Assembly (NCBI GenBank): GCA_049511415.1
Contig: JBEKYC010000007.1
Location: 1 to 64,000 of the forward strand
Length of the DNA stretch: 64,000 bases
Direction of reading: 5' to 3'
Origin: Bog-159 sp049511415
Lineage (GTDB): Bacteria; Acidobacteriota; Terriglobia; Bryobacterales; Bryobacteraceae
Positions 50,618 to 59,382 of this stretch are shown one piece after another (the first letter of the stretch is position 1; each line of letters opens with the position of its first letter). The notes beneath the pieces are model-generated. The model searched no databases and was not told where the DNA came from. It saw only the letters and a list, made by a program, of their open reading frames with translations. The translations under genes were made by a program, and so were the position numbers.

Positions 50618-52333
50618 TTAGTTGGCACTTAGATTCCGTTTCTTCACCTGGTCCGCGATATATTCCGAAGTGCGCCAGCCCAGCGCGGTGATGGTCAGAG
50701 TGGGATTCTTGTCGGCGTTGCTGACGAAGGGCGCGGCATCGGTGATAAACAGGTTTTTGCAGTCCCAGGCCTGGCAATTGGAATTCAGCACCGAGGTCTT
50801 GGGGTCGCTGCCCATACGGGCCGCGCCTACCTCATGGATGATGGCGCCGCCGCGGGAGATGCCCCAGTTATTTTCGGCCGTGGCATCGGTGAAATACTTG
50901 CCTCCCATGGCCGTGATGATTTCTTTGAAGGTATCCTGCATGTGCTTGGCCTGCAGGATTTCGTCCTGGCTCCATTTGAAGTGAAAGCGCAGGACGGGGA
51001 TGCCCCATTGGTCGACGGCCTGGGGATCCAACTCGCAGTAACTGTCGGCGTTGGGGATCATTTCGCCGCGGCCATCGAAGCCGATATTGGCGCCATAGAG
51101 CTTGCGCACTTTGCGTTTGAACTCCAAGCCGTAGCCGCCGCCGAGGACCTCTTCGGAGCCGCTAAAGTCATCGGTGCCGGGCAGGCCGCGTCCGCCACCC
51201 ATCTCGATGTGATAGCCGCGGGCGAAAGGCATTTTGCCGGCCTTCTGATCCTGATAGTGCCACCAGGGCATGTACATGTGCATGCCGCCCACACCATCTT
51301 CGTTGCGCGGGGGCAGATCTTCGAGGATGGGCAGGTAGCCGCCGACGGGCGAGCCGACGGTGTCCATGAGATAGCGTCCGACCAGACCGCTGGAATTAGC
51401 GATGCCGTTGGGATGCTGCGCGCTTTTGGAATTGAGCATGATGCGCGCGGTCTCGCAGCAGCTTGCAGCGAGGACCACGATTTTGCCGTAGACGGTGACC
51501 TCGTTGCGGGTGGCTTTATCGACGTAGGAGACGCCGCGGGCCAAGCCGTCGGCGCCGGTGACGACTTCGCGCACCATGGCGCCGGTGCGGACCTCCAGGT
51601 TGCCGGTCTTCATGGCGGGGATGATGTGGACGCCGGGGGAATTGAAATTTGCATTGACGCCGCAGGCGCGCCCGCATTGCGCGCAGTAGTGGCAAGCGGC
51701 GCGGCCATGGATGGATTTGGTCAGAATGGCGAGGCGCGAGGGAATACAGGGAATGTGGAGTCGATCGCAGGCGATTTTGACGAGGCGCTCGTAGCCGCGG
51801 GGGGCGGGCGCGGGGAGGAACTTTCCGTCGGGCGTATTTTCGATACCCTCGGCGGTGCCGAAGACGCCGATCAATTCCTCGGCTTTGTCGTAATAGGGCG
51901 CGAGGTCGTCGTAGGTGATGGGCCAGTCGAAGCCCTTGCCATCGCGGCTGTAGGGTTTGAAATCGTAGGGACCCATGCGGAGGGAGATACGACCGTAGTG
52001 ATTGGTACGGCCGCCGAGCATGCGGGCGCGCCACCACATCCAGTCAGTGCCGGGGGCGTTGGTGTACGGTTCGCCGGGGACCTTCCAGCCGCCGACTAAG
52101 GTGGCGTCGTAATAGCCGAAAGGTTTCTCTTTCGTGCCGGCGGCGCGATGGGGGGCGTTGTAGGGCCACTTGAACATGTCGGATTGCTTGGCGCCGTCGT
52201 ACCAGGCGCCGGCTTCAAGCATGCAGACTTTGGCTCCGGCCAGGGAGAGTACGTGGGCAGCGACACCGCCGCCAGCTCCGGAGCCTACTATGATCACGTC
52301 ATAGGTTTTGGAAGTTGCCCTCGTTTGCGCCAT
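50618..52333 (-). CDS. GMC-family dehydrogenase, large subunit
   Basis: A 571-residue flavoprotein: FAD motif 'YDVIIVGSGAGGGVAAHVL' at the N-terminus, 'MWWRARMLGGRTNHYGRISL', 'DLAPYYDKAEELIGVFG', 'CHYCAQCGRACGVNANF' (Cys-rich segment), 'KIVVLAASCCETARIML', and the C-terminal 'GAARMGSDPKTSVLN' and 'NLFITDAAPFVSNADKNPTL'. It oxidises a sugar or polyol and passes electrons to the respiratory chain. It has no signal of its own and is probably exported with the Tat-signal small subunit. I chose ATG 52333, with a TACAAT box 7 nt upstream; the open frame extends 33 codons further. Confidence 0.9.
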   Translation of the reverse strand: MAQTRATSKTYDVIIVGSGAGGGVAAHVLSLAGAKVCMLEAGAWYDGAKQSDMFKWPYNAPHRAAGTKEKPFGYYDATLVGGWKVPGEPYTNAPGTDWMWWRARMLGGRTNHYGRISLRMGPYDFKPYSRDGKGFDWPITYDDLAPYYDKAEELIGVFGTAEGIENTPDGKFLPAPAPRGYERLVKIACDRLHIPCIPSRLAILTKSIHGRAACHYCAQCGRACGVNANFNSPGVHIIPAMKTGNLEVRTGAMVREVVTGADGLARGVSYVDKATRNEVTVYGKIVVLAASCCETARIMLNSKSAQHPNGIANSSGLVGRYLMDTVGSPVGGYLPILEDLPPRNEDGVGGMHMYMPWWHYQDQKAGKMPFARGYHIEMGGGRGLPGTDDFSGSEEVLGGGYGLEFKRKVRKLYGANIGFDGRGEMIPNADSYCELDPQAVDQWGIPVLRFHFKWSQDEILQAKHMQDTFKEIITAMGGKYFTDATAENNWGISRGGAIIHEVGAARMGSDPKTSVLNSNCQAWDCKNLFITDAAPFVSNADKNPTLTITALGWRTSEYIADQVKKRNLSAN

Positions 52334-52340
52334 TTCCGCT

Positions 52341-52346
52341 ATTGTA
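52341..52346 (-). promoter_or_regulatory. Candidate -10 box of the GMC operon
   Basis: On the minus strand TACAAT ends 7 nt before ATG 52333. TTCACC with an 18-nt spacer is a possible -35. There is no Shine-Dalgarno. Confidence 0.4.
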
Positions 52347-52806
52347 ACCTCGGGGCGGGGGATGGGTGAAGCATCACGGGTGGCGGGCTGGAGCGGGCTA
52401 AAAAGGGCGAAGATCCGGCGAATCTTGTGCACAATTGGGCAGAAATGGGCGGTTTTGGGCGCGGGGGGCGTGCTGAAAAAGCAGACCCAATTTGGCTTCG
52501 TTTCGATTTATTTGCAGAATTGGAGTCATGGTTAGTTCATGCGGTGGGTTGACGCCCGCGATGAGGTTAGCACACCCTATTGGCAGATATGGCGTTGGGG
52601 ATTGCTAATACCTTGTTAAGAAACGGCCTTAGTAGCGGAGTTTGGTTGTCAATCGGACTTGGGAAGTGCTTAGTGGGTTTGACTAGAGGAGTGTAAGTTA
52701 CTGATTTATTGTAGGATTGGTTATTTCGGATATGGGTAACCCCGGTGGGAAGGGGCGCCTCAGTCGGGCCTGCAAGAGACTGCCTCGGCGCACCTCCCCG
52801 ACTCGG
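52347..52806. other. 460-nt stretch without a recognisable gene, partly low in GC
   Basis: Between the GMC promoter and the lipoprotein gene. From about 52540 to 52740 the + strand is rich in G and T and clearly lower in GC than its surroundings. Short frames exist but none has a coding pattern. I see no tRNA fold or terminator. It may hold an RNA or a remnant of foreign DNA. Confidence 0.5.
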
Positions 52807-53205
52807 CTACTTTCTGCCCTCAGATACGTGGCCCCGTCCATCCCGAGCTTCGTTTCCATCGAAGTGTGCGCTATCGACACGCTTCGCCGGCTCCGCTTTC
52901 TCGCCGCGTTTTGGCGCTGGGCCTTTATAGCCGTGGTCCGGATGGAGACGGTTATTCACGTTGCCCTGGAACTCGCTAGAGCCATGAAACCAGGGGCCGG
53001 CACCAATGAAGCCATCCCCGTTAAACCATTCCGGACCGTAGTAGCCAGTGGGAGCACAGGCGTACGGAGCGGTGTCATAGTAACCATACGGACAGTCGGG
53101 AGCCACTCCGATGTCGACGGTGGCCTGAGCCATTGTTTTGGGAGCGCAAGCCGTGAAGCCGACTCCAACAACGGCAGCTAACATTAGAAATGTAAATCCG
53201 CGCAT
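52807..53205 (-). CDS. Small lipoprotein-like exported protein, Tyr/Gly-rich
   Basis: A 132-residue protein: signal 'FTFLMLAAVVGVGFTACAPK' with a possible lipid-modified Cys, then 'GVAPDCPYGYYDTAPYACAP', 'GYYGPEWFNGDGFIGAGPWF' and a charged, Lys/Arg/Asp-rich tail. The Tyr-Gly-Pro-rich core with two Cys is found in small secreted proteins of Acidobacteriota and some Proteobacteria; the function is unknown. I chose ATG 53205 because GAGG lies 8 nt upstream. A GTG at 53214 overlaps that site. Confidence 0.72.
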   Translation of the reverse strand: MRGFTFLMLAAVVGVGFTACAPKTMAQATVDIGVAPDCPYGYYDTAPYACAPTGYYGPEWFNGDGFIGAGPWFHGSSEFQGNVNNRLHPDHGYKGPAPKRGEKAEPAKRVDSAHFDGNEARDGRGHVSEGRK

Positions 53206-53399
53206 TAAATGCACCTCGCAATTACCAGGGCACTTCCCGGGCCAACGGGTGATTCGCGGGGCAACCGCCGATTCTGTTCGGTACGAGATCTTGTGGCATA
53301 GCGACGCCGCACCTTGCGCGCATGAAAGGAAGCCGCATCATGCTCATCGCCACCGGCGTGCCTGGGAAGGGAGAAAGCGTCCGACCAGCAGCGATATAT

Positions 53400-53411
53400 G
53401 GTCATATGACC
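53400..53411. promoter_or_regulatory. Perfect 12-bp palindrome, possible operator
   Basis: GGTCATATGACC lies between the RDD gene and the lipoprotein gene. A similar GGTCACATGGCC follows at 53418-53429, so two copies face the lipoprotein's upstream region. This suggests a dimeric regulator site. The rest of the 243-nt gap (53206-53448) shows nothing else. Confidence 0.35.
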
Positions 53412-53448
53412 GCTGGTGGTCACATGGCCGACTCCCGCGCGGGGAGGG

Positions 53449-54336
53449 CTAAATCCCGGCGCCCCAGTTTTTGTCGCGGCGTTCTTCGCCGATGTTCTTG
53501 CGGCGCTCGAGGAAGGCGCGCTGGGCGGTGTAGAAATCGCGGAGAAAGGTTTCGATGTCGCGGTCGGGCACGGGCTGGTCCCAGCCGATGCGGCGCTGGA
53601 TGCGCGCGCCGATGTCGTGCAGGAGGCGGGCGGTTTCGGCGTTGCGGGGCTGGCGCAAGACTTCTTCGAGGACCTGCAATTCGTGAATACCGTAGGACTC
53701 CAGGTGGGCGGGCGCGAACTCGAACCGGGCGGTTTCACGGGCCAGATCTTCCAGCAGGAATTTTTTGGGCAGAGCGATCACTACCGTGCCGCCGATCAGA
53801 TCGCCGGCGCGGAGGCGGTCGGGCGTGCGCAAAACGATGGCGCCCATGGCGGCGAGCCAGAGACCGGCGAGGGTCACGTCCCAGGGCGACCATAGCCAAC
53901 CTCTGGTAACGAGCAGCAGTTCTATGGGGAAGAAGAATTCGGCCTGGCGCGTGAGATTGCGGGTGATGACCGCGCCGGAGCGCAGCGGTCCGCCATGGCG
54001 GTCGATTACGCGCATACCCAGCATGCGCTTGCCGGGAGTGGCGCCGGCCCAACGCAGCTCAAAGAAGATGAAATAGGCGTTGCGGGCCAGAAACGAGAGG
54101 AGCAGCGCGGCGGGCAAGGTGAAGGCGAACGGGCCGACGCCGCCGAACAGTCCGGCGATCATCCAGCCCACCAACAGGATCAGCACACCGGCGGCGAACG
54201 AGATGCAGACGTCGGCGACGAAAGCCACCAGGCGCTCGCCGGGATCGGGCAGTTCGATGAGGAGGGGCACGCCCTCGGGGGTCATCAGGGGACGCTGTTT
54301 ACGGCGGATGTGGCCCATGGTTTCGGCGGCGGTCAT
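53449..54336 (-). CDS. RDD-family membrane protein
   Basis: A 295-residue protein: 'LPDPGERLVAFVADVCISFA' opens the RDD domain, followed by helices and 'FFELRWAGATPGKRMLGMRV' with Arg and Asp residues of the family. A soluble helical C-terminus of ~100 residues ends in 'RRKNIGEERRDKNW'. RDD proteins are poorly understood; some transport ions or compatible solutes. I chose ATG 54336, which overlaps the SpoIIM-family stop (ATGA). It is the last gene of the long MoxR operon. Confidence 0.82.
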   Translation of the reverse strand: MTAAETMGHIRRKQRPLMTPEGVPLLIELPDPGERLVAFVADVCISFAAGVLILLVGWMIAGLFGGVGPFAFTLPAALLLSFLARNAYFIFFELRWAGATPGKRMLGMRVIDRHGGPLRSGAVITRNLTRQAEFFFPIELLLVTRGWLWSPWDVTLAGLWLAAMGAIVLRTPDRLRAGDLIGGTVVIALPKKFLLEDLARETARFEFAPAHLESYGIHELQVLEEVLRQPRNAETARLLHDIGARIQRRIGWDQPVPDRDIETFLRDFYTAQRAFLERRKNIGEERRDKNWGAGI

Positions 54337-55331
54337 GGGGCCGCCTTTCGACCGGCGCGCGTGAAGTAGAGGGTCCAAAGCGCGAGGCTGGCCGCGGCGA
54401 TGGCGAGGCGCACATCGGTGGCGGTGATCAGTTGGCGAAACACGCCTTCGAGCACGGCGGCGACGAGCAGCATGAGGACGCCGCCGACGGCGACTTCGCC
54501 GGCTTGCGGGCCGTCGAGCGAGAGGGCATCGGCGCGGGTGTGATTTCCGGGGAAGAGCACCAGTTCGCCGAGTCTCAATCCAGCGGCGGCGAAGAGGACC
54601 AGCGCGCCCAATTCGGAGACGCCGTGAATGGAGACCCAGCCGGTGAATTCGCCGAGCAGTCCGCGATGATAGTGCAGGGCGAGAAATGCGCCGAGCATCA
54701 TGCCATTGCCGAGGATCAATAGGAGAGTGGGGACACCGGCCATGAATCCGAGGCCGAACAGCAACAGGGAGACCAGAGTGTTATTCGAGAACAGATAGTT
54801 GGCAAGAGTCAGCAGGGCCGAGCCGGATTGGGATTGGGCGGAGAGCACGCGCAGCAATTCGGCGCGGGTGCTGGAGGGTCCACGGCCTTGCGCCATGCCG
54901 GCGGGCACCATGACGGAGAACCAGCCTTCGTCGTGGTTCACCAGGGCGAATCCGGAAAGTATGCCGATCGCCAGCATGCCCAGCGCGATGGCCACATGCC
55001 AGCGCATGCCGCGCACGGCGCGGGGCAGCCCACGGGCGAGGAATTCGCGCATGCTCTCCACGATGGACAGCGGGCGCGAATAGATCACCAGAAAGGCGCG
55101 CAGGGCGAGGTTATCGAGATAGGCCACTAAGGCGCGGTCGAGAGCGATGCCGCGGGCGACGGACAGCGAGGAGAGCGCCGCGCGGTAGAGCAGCGGGAGG
55201 CGGCGGAGGTCGTCATTGGAGAGCGAGCGGATGCCCATGGCGCCGGCGACGGATATCAGTTCCTCGAGTTCGCGCCAGCCGGATTCGCGTTCTTGGCGAA
55301 ACTCACGGCTCTTCAAGGTCACGGCGCTCAC
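54333..55331 (-). CDS. SpoIIM/DUF95-family membrane protein
   Basis: A 332-residue protein: a cytoplasmic helical start ('REFRQERESGWRELEELISV'), then about six helices with the family motifs 'WHVAIALGMLAIGILSGFAL', 'LANYLFSNNTLVSLLLFGLG', 'LILGNGMMLGAFLALHYHRG' and 'GWVSIHGVSELGALVLFAAA'. Stage II sporulation protein M acts in peptidoglycan remodelling in Bacillus, but homologues in non-sporulating bacteria sit next to MoxR/DUF58/RDD genes, as here. Its start overlaps the DUF58 stop and its end overlaps the RDD start. Confidence 0.85.
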   Translation of the reverse strand: MSAVTLKSREFRQERESGWRELEELISVAGAMGIRSLSNDDLRRLPLLYRAALSSLSVARGIALDRALVAYLDNLALRAFLVIYSRPLSIVESMREFLARGLPRAVRGMRWHVAIALGMLAIGILSGFALVNHDEGWFSVMVPAGMAQGRGPSSTRAELLRVLSAQSQSGSALLTLANYLFSNNTLVSLLLFGLGFMAGVPTLLLILGNGMMLGAFLALHYHRGLLGEFTGWVSIHGVSELGALVLFAAAGLRLGELVLFPGNHTRADALSLDGPQAGEVAVGGVLMLLVAAVLEGVFRQLITATDVRLAIAAASLALWTLYFTRAGRKAAP

Positions 55332-56611
55332 AGCAGGCCTCGCTGTTTGACGATCAAGTAGCGGTTGAGCAGTGCCACGGGGACCTCGGCGGGCGGCAGG
55401 TCGATGGTGTGCACGCCGAGGCGCTCGAGCTTTTCGAGGACCACCTGGCGGTCGCGGCGGAAATCATCGGCCAGAACGGCGCGGGCGATCTGGCGGTTGG
55501 CGGAGGGCGGCGTAGCGAAGAGTTCCGCCAGCAGGTTGTCGCGCACGGTGACGAAGATCAGGAGGTGGCGGTTCACCAGGCGGCGGACGTTTTCGAGGAG
55601 CAGTTCGGCGGTGATGGTGTCCACGAAATCGGTGAAGAGCACGATCAGGGAACGGCGTGAGAGGCGCGCCTGCAATTCCGCGAGGCCGAGAGTGAAGTTG
55701 GTTTCCTCGGTGGTGTAGGCGAGTTCAGCGGAGGCTTCCTGCAGGCGGCGAAACGTCTGCATGCCGCGCGCGGGCGGGGTGTATAAGTGGACGCGGCTAT
55801 CGAAGCTGTAGAGTCCGGCGAGATCGCCGGCGGCGAGCGCTACGCGAGCCAGCAAGAGGCCAGAGCCGAGGGCGTGATCGAGACGGGCGATGCCATCGAC
55901 GGGCTCGCGCATCAGGTGGCCGGTGTCGAAGGCCAGCACCAGGGGATGATTGCGTTCGGCGCGGAATTCGCGGACGAGCATCTTGCGATGGCGGGCGGAG
56001 TGTTTCCAATCGATGTAGCGGGTGTCCAGGCCGGGAGCGTATTCGCGCAGAGCTTCGAATTCGGATCCTTCGCCCCAGCCGCGCTGGACTTTGGCTCCGA
56101 AGAGGGCGTCGCGGAAGTAGAGGACCAGATCCTCGCCGCGGCGGGCTAGCGTGTTGGGCAGGATGTTGATCTTAAGATGTTGAGGGAAGCGGCGGGTTTC
56201 CTGGATCAAGCCGAAGGGGCCGCGCCAACGGAGCCAGAGGGATTCGATGGTGAGTTGTCCGCGTTGTTGAGTTTGGATGCGCAGGTTTTGCGGGGCTGAA
56301 GCCCCGCGCGGACTGAAGTCCGCCCCCCTTATGTCCAGGGCGATTTCGTATTGCGACGGTGGGCGGGCGGCGATTACGGTTACGGATGCCTTAACTTCTT
56401 CTCCTACGTAGGCCAGTTCGGGGACTTCCAGTTGGACCCGGACTTTTTGACGGGGGCGGGCGAAGACGGTGTCGACGGCCAGGCCGATCAGGACCAGGAG
56501 GCTGGATACGAAGGCCCAGGGCCACCACTCTGGCCGGTAGCTGAGCATGAGCCAGGGAGCCGGCAGCAGAGCGGCGAACAGCAGCACGCCTTTGCGCGTG
56601 GGACGGATCAT
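55328..56611 (-). CDS. DUF58 protein with vWA-like region
   Basis: A 427-residue protein. Two N-terminal helices ('VLLFAALLPAPWLMLSYRPE', 'FVSSLLVLIGLAVDTVFA') precede a beta-rich segment. The DUF58 motif 'LREYAPGLDTRYIDWKHSAR' leads into a vWA-like domain ('HPLVLAFDTGHLMREPVDG') in which the MIDAS DxSxS is altered to DTGHL. DUF58 proteins work with the MoxR ATPase in envelope or metalloenzyme maturation. Near residues 97-107 the coding strand contains a REP-like double hairpin (56290-56323). The start overlaps the MoxR stop and the end overlaps SpoIIM. Confidence 0.88.
   Translation of the reverse strand: MIRPTRKGVLLFAALLPAPWLMLSYRPEWWPWAFVSSLLVLIGLAVDTVFARPRQKVRVQLEVPELAYVGEEVKASVTVIAARPPSQYEIALDIRGADFSPRGASAPQNLRIQTQQRGQLTIESLWLRWRGPFGLIQETRRFPQHLKINILPNTLARRGEDLVLYFRDALFGAKVQRGWGEGSEFEALREYAPGLDTRYIDWKHSARHRKMLVREFRAERNHPLVLAFDTGHLMREPVDGIARLDHALGSGLLLARVALAAGDLAGLYSFDSRVHLYTPPARGMQTFRRLQEASAELAYTTEETNFTLGLAELQARLSRRSLIVLFTDFVDTITAELLLENVRRLVNRHLLIFVTVRDNLLAELFATPPSANRQIARAVLADDFRRDRQVVLEKLERLGVHTIDLPPAEVPVALLNRYLIVKQRGLL
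56290..56323. repeat. REP-like double hairpin inside the DUF58 coding sequence
   Basis: GCGGGGCTGAAGCCCCGC (56290-56307) and GCGGACTGAAGTCCGC (56308-56323) are two adjacent perfect hairpins, each with a central CTGAAG, followed by CCCCCC. They translate in frame as part of 'RGADFSPRGASAPQN'. Such elements normally lie between genes. Confidence 0.85.
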
Positions 56612-57567
56612 TTGGGCGCCGTGGTGGTTTCGAGCAGGGCCGTGAGGATGCGGTCGGCGGTGAGGCCTTCGATATCCGCGCGGGCGGTGGCGGTGATGCG
56701 GTGGCGGAGGGCGGGCAGCACCAGGAATTTCACGTCGTCGGGGATAACGAAATCGCGGCCTTCCAGAACGGCGCGGGCGCGCGAGGCGGCGGCCAGCATG
56801 GTGGCGGCGCGGGGGGAGGCGCCCACTTCCAGGCTGGCGTGGGAGCGGGTGTGGCGCACGATATCGACGATGTAGGCGATCACTTCGTCGGAGAGCGTGA
56901 TGGATCCGACCGCCGCGCGCATCTGGCGCAACGCCTCCGCATCGGCGACGGTGCGCAGTCCGAAATCGGCGATGCGTGGGATGACGGACTGATGCCCGTG
57001 GCGGCGCACGATTTCGAGTTCGGCATCGCGGTCGGGATAGTCCACCACGATTTTGAAGAGGAAGCGATCGAGCTGGGCTTCGGGGAGCGGATAAGTGCCC
57101 TGCTGCTCGATGGGATTTTGGGTGGCGATCACCATGAAGGCATCGCCGAGCGAATAACGATGCGCGTCGATGGTGACGGCGCGCTCGTTCATGGCTTCGA
57201 GCAGCGCCGATTGGGTCTTGGGCGGCGTGCGGTTGATTTCGTCGGCCAGCAGGACTTCGGCGAAGATGGGGCCCTTGGTGAGCACGAATTCGTTGGTCTG
57301 GAAGTTGAATAGGTTGGTGCCCAGGAGGTCGCCGGGCATCAGGTCGGGGGTGAATTGGATGCGTCCAAAGTGCAAGCCGAGAGTGGTGGCGAAGGCTTGC
57401 GCGAGGAGTGTTTTGGCGGTGCCTGGGACGCCTTCGAGAAGCACGTGGCCGCCGGCCAGCAGGCTGGTGAGCATCAAGTGGATGGGCGTATCCTGGCCCA
57501 CGATGGCCTTGCGGACCTCTTCTTTGATGGCGTCAGCGAGACTGCGCGTGCTTTCCAGATCCACCAT
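56608..57567 (-). CDS. MoxR-family AAA+ ATPase
   Basis: A 319-residue ATPase: 'IVGQDTPIHLMLTSLLAGGH', Walker A 'LEGVPGTAKTLLAQAFA', 'IQFTPDLMPGDLLGTN', Walker B 'VLLADEINRTPPKTQSALLE', sensor 1 'VIATQNPIEQQGTYPLPEAQ' and sensor 2/lid 'SHASLEVGASPRAATMLAAA'. MoxR ATPases act as chaperones that insert cofactors or assemble complexes together with DUF58/vWA partners. I chose ATG 57567, with AAAGGA upstream; the longer frame is antisense-like. It overlaps the DUF4350 gene by 35 nt. Confidence 0.92.
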   Translation of the reverse strand: MVDLESTRSLADAIKEEVRKAIVGQDTPIHLMLTSLLAGGHVLLEGVPGTAKTLLAQAFATTLGLHFGRIQFTPDLMPGDLLGTNLFNFQTNEFVLTKGPIFAEVLLADEINRTPPKTQSALLEAMNERAVTIDAHRYSLGDAFMVIATQNPIEQQGTYPLPEAQLDRFLFKIVVDYPDRDAELEIVRRHGHQSVIPRIADFGLRTVADAEALRQMRAAVGSITLSDEVIAYIVDIVRHTRSHASLEVGASPRAATMLAAASRARAVLEGRDFVIPDDVKFLVLPALRHRITATARADIEGLTADRILTALLETTTAPK

Positions 57568-58693
57568 TGAGTTCCTTTCTCCATGCATAGACGGCTTGCG
57601 CCGATTGGCGCGGGTCCGGTGCGGCTCTTCCGATTTGCGCGAACCAGGCCAGTAAAGCGGGTGTATCGAGGCCGCGGGGCGCGCGCATCTCGCGCGCGGC
57701 GTCGCGGATTTGAGCTTCGAAATAACGCTCGGCGAGGGCCCCGGTGTGGCCCCAGCGGTCAAGGAGGCGGGCGCCGGCCTCGATGAGGCTGCGCTTGCCG
57801 GCTTCGATGGGCGGGGGCAGTGCGGCAGGCATACCGAAGCGTCCCGTGGCGGCCCAGACGGCCAAGGCGATGGCCAGGGCTAATTGGAGGGTCACGAGGA
57901 CGAACGGAAATTGGAATAAGATGCCGAGGAGTTGAAAGGCGCGCGGCGAGAAGCCGTGCACGAACTCGTCGAAGACTACGGCGCCGTCGCGTCCGGCGCG
58001 TAGATTTTCGATCAGAGCGAAGGAGATGGCGGCGTTATCGCCGCGCGCCAGGGAGTAATTGGCGATCAGGTCCGGGTCGGAGAGCACCATGATGCGGCGG
58101 CCGTGCAGGCGGCGTTCGCCGATGAGGATACCATCGCCCGAGGCGAGCAGCGGGCGCAAGATGCGGCTATGGATCAATTGCGGCGCGCGTATGCTGGGGG
58201 CGCCGGGAAGGCTGCCGGTCCACGAGTTGGCAGCAGCGTCGCGCACCAGCTTGGCTGACGGATCCGCCAGGCGCAGGACGGTGGCGGCGGCGGCGAGCGG
58301 CACGAGTTGATCTTCGCCGATCCAATTGGGGCGATGCGGATCGGATTTGCCGGTGCGCTTCGGCAGGATCAGGAGAACGGTCCCAGTGCTGAGCATGGCG
58401 CCGACTTCCTGCAGGGTAGTTTCGTCGAGGCGCGGCTCGGCGATTACCAGGACACTGCCGGTTTCGAGATGCGCACCGGCGCCGGATTCGCTGATGGCGA
58501 CGGGCGTGCCCAGCGATTCGAGGAGTCGATACCAGGCGGCGTGGCCGAGGGCGGATTTCGAATAGACGGTGGGACCCACGGGATCGGGATGGGTCATCAG
58601 GGCGGCACTGCGACGGACATTGGGCACCAGGAACGCCAACAATGCGGCGACCGCGAGCACGGCGATCAGCACGCGGCGGGGCCAGGGTTTCAT
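57533..58693 (-). CDS. DUF4350-like membrane-anchored protein
   Basis: A 386-residue protein: N-terminal helix ('VLIAVLAVAALLAFLVPNV'), a periplasmic or cytosolic domain 'VGPTVYSKSALGHAAWYRLL' with 'VLVIAEPRLDETTLQEVG' and 'GTVLLILPKRTGK' (a gasdermin-like/GldG-type fold in DUF4350), 'VLSDPDLIANYSLARGDNA', a second helix 'VLVTLQLALAIALAVWA' and a helical tail. DUF4350 proteins are regularly encoded with MoxR, DUF58 and DUF4129. The function is unknown. The ATG overlaps the DUF4129 stop (ATGA). Confidence 0.8.
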   Translation of the reverse strand: MKPWPRRVLIAVLAVAALLAFLVPNVRRSAALMTHPDPVGPTVYSKSALGHAAWYRLLESLGTPVAISESGAGAHLETGSVLVIAEPRLDETTLQEVGAMLSTGTVLLILPKRTGKSDPHRPNWIGEDQLVPLAAAATVLRLADPSAKLVRDAAANSWTGSLPGAPSIRAPQLIHSRILRPLLASGDGILIGERRLHGRRIMVLSDPDLIANYSLARGDNAAISFALIENLRAGRDGAVVFDEFVHGFSPRAFQLLGILFQFPFVLVTLQLALAIALAVWAATGRFGMPAALPPPIEAGKRSLIEAGARLLDRWGHTGALAERYFEAQIRDAAREMRAPRGLDTPALLAWFAQIGRAAPDPRQSAQAVYAWRKELNGGSGKHAQSR

Positions 58694-59382
58694 GCAGGCG
58701 CGGTTCCGGCCGCGACGAAGGTCTGATAGCTGCCGCGGACGGCCTGGTAATCTTCCAGGGCGGCGGGCTGTTGGCCGAACCAGGCGCGATCGACGCGGGT
58801 CACCACATGGCGCAGCGCCTGGCGCTCGGCGGCCTGCAGATTCGCGGCGCGCAACAATTCCCAATTGGTGAGCGAATCGGGGGCACGTTTGTCGAGCCGG
58901 GGCGCGAGGACAGCCACGGCAGCCAGCCAGACCTGGTGCATGGCCGGGGCGTAGCGTCCGGCGGCGGCCCATTCGTCGGCCAGAGCCAGGGCTTTTTCGG
59001 GATCGAGCGGGGCGGGGTCGTCAGGCGTGGCCCGGGATGCGGAAGAGGGCGCGCGGGGTGTGTAAGTTTCCGAAGCCCAGATGCCCAGCCAGGCGACGAC
59101 TATGATCACGGCGATGGCGAGGAGCGCCCATTGCAGGATTCTCCAAAAACCGGCGGGCGCGGATGCGCTGGGGCCATCCATGGCATCAGGGAACCAGCGC
59201 AAAGGATCGCGTCGATCTTCTTCGCTACCAGCGTCGGAGGCGGTGGGCAGCTTTGGTTGCACGTCGAGATTGCGGGAGACCTCTTCGGCCTTCTGGCGCA
59301 GATCGCCGGCGTCCGCGGGGCGGGAAGGCATGGCGGCGGCCAGGAGGAACGCGGCGGCGCAGAATAGACGAAGCAAGCTCAC
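58690..59382 (-). CDS. DUF4129-family membrane protein
   Basis: A 230-residue protein with a signal peptide ('LFCAAAFLLAAAMPSRPADA'), a flexible segment, one membrane helix ('LQWALLAIAVIIVVAWLGIW') and the DUF4129 domain: 'ALADEWAAAGRYAPAMHQVW', 'LTNWELLRAANLQAAERQAL' and 'DRAWFGQQPAALEDYQAVRG'. The domain is part of the MoxR/DUF58 gene neighbourhood in many phyla; its biochemical role is not known. The start is GTG 59382, overlapping the ICMT-family stop (GTGA). Confidence 0.82.
   Translation of the reverse strand: MSLLRLFCAAAFLLAAAMPSRPADAGDLRQKAEEVSRNLDVQPKLPTASDAGSEEDRRDPLRWFPDAMDGPSASAPAGFWRILQWALLAIAVIIVVAWLGIWASETYTPRAPSSASRATPDDPAPLDPEKALALADEWAAAGRYAPAMHQVWLAAVAVLAPRLDKRAPDSLTNWELLRAANLQAAERQALRHVVTRVDRAWFGQQPAALEDYQAVRGSYQTFVAAGTAPA

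Noticed and set aside
50834..52099. 421-residue + frame opposite the GMC dehydrogenase
   Set aside because: Ala/Gly/Asp-rich antisense product; the minus-strand FAD motifs decide the matter.
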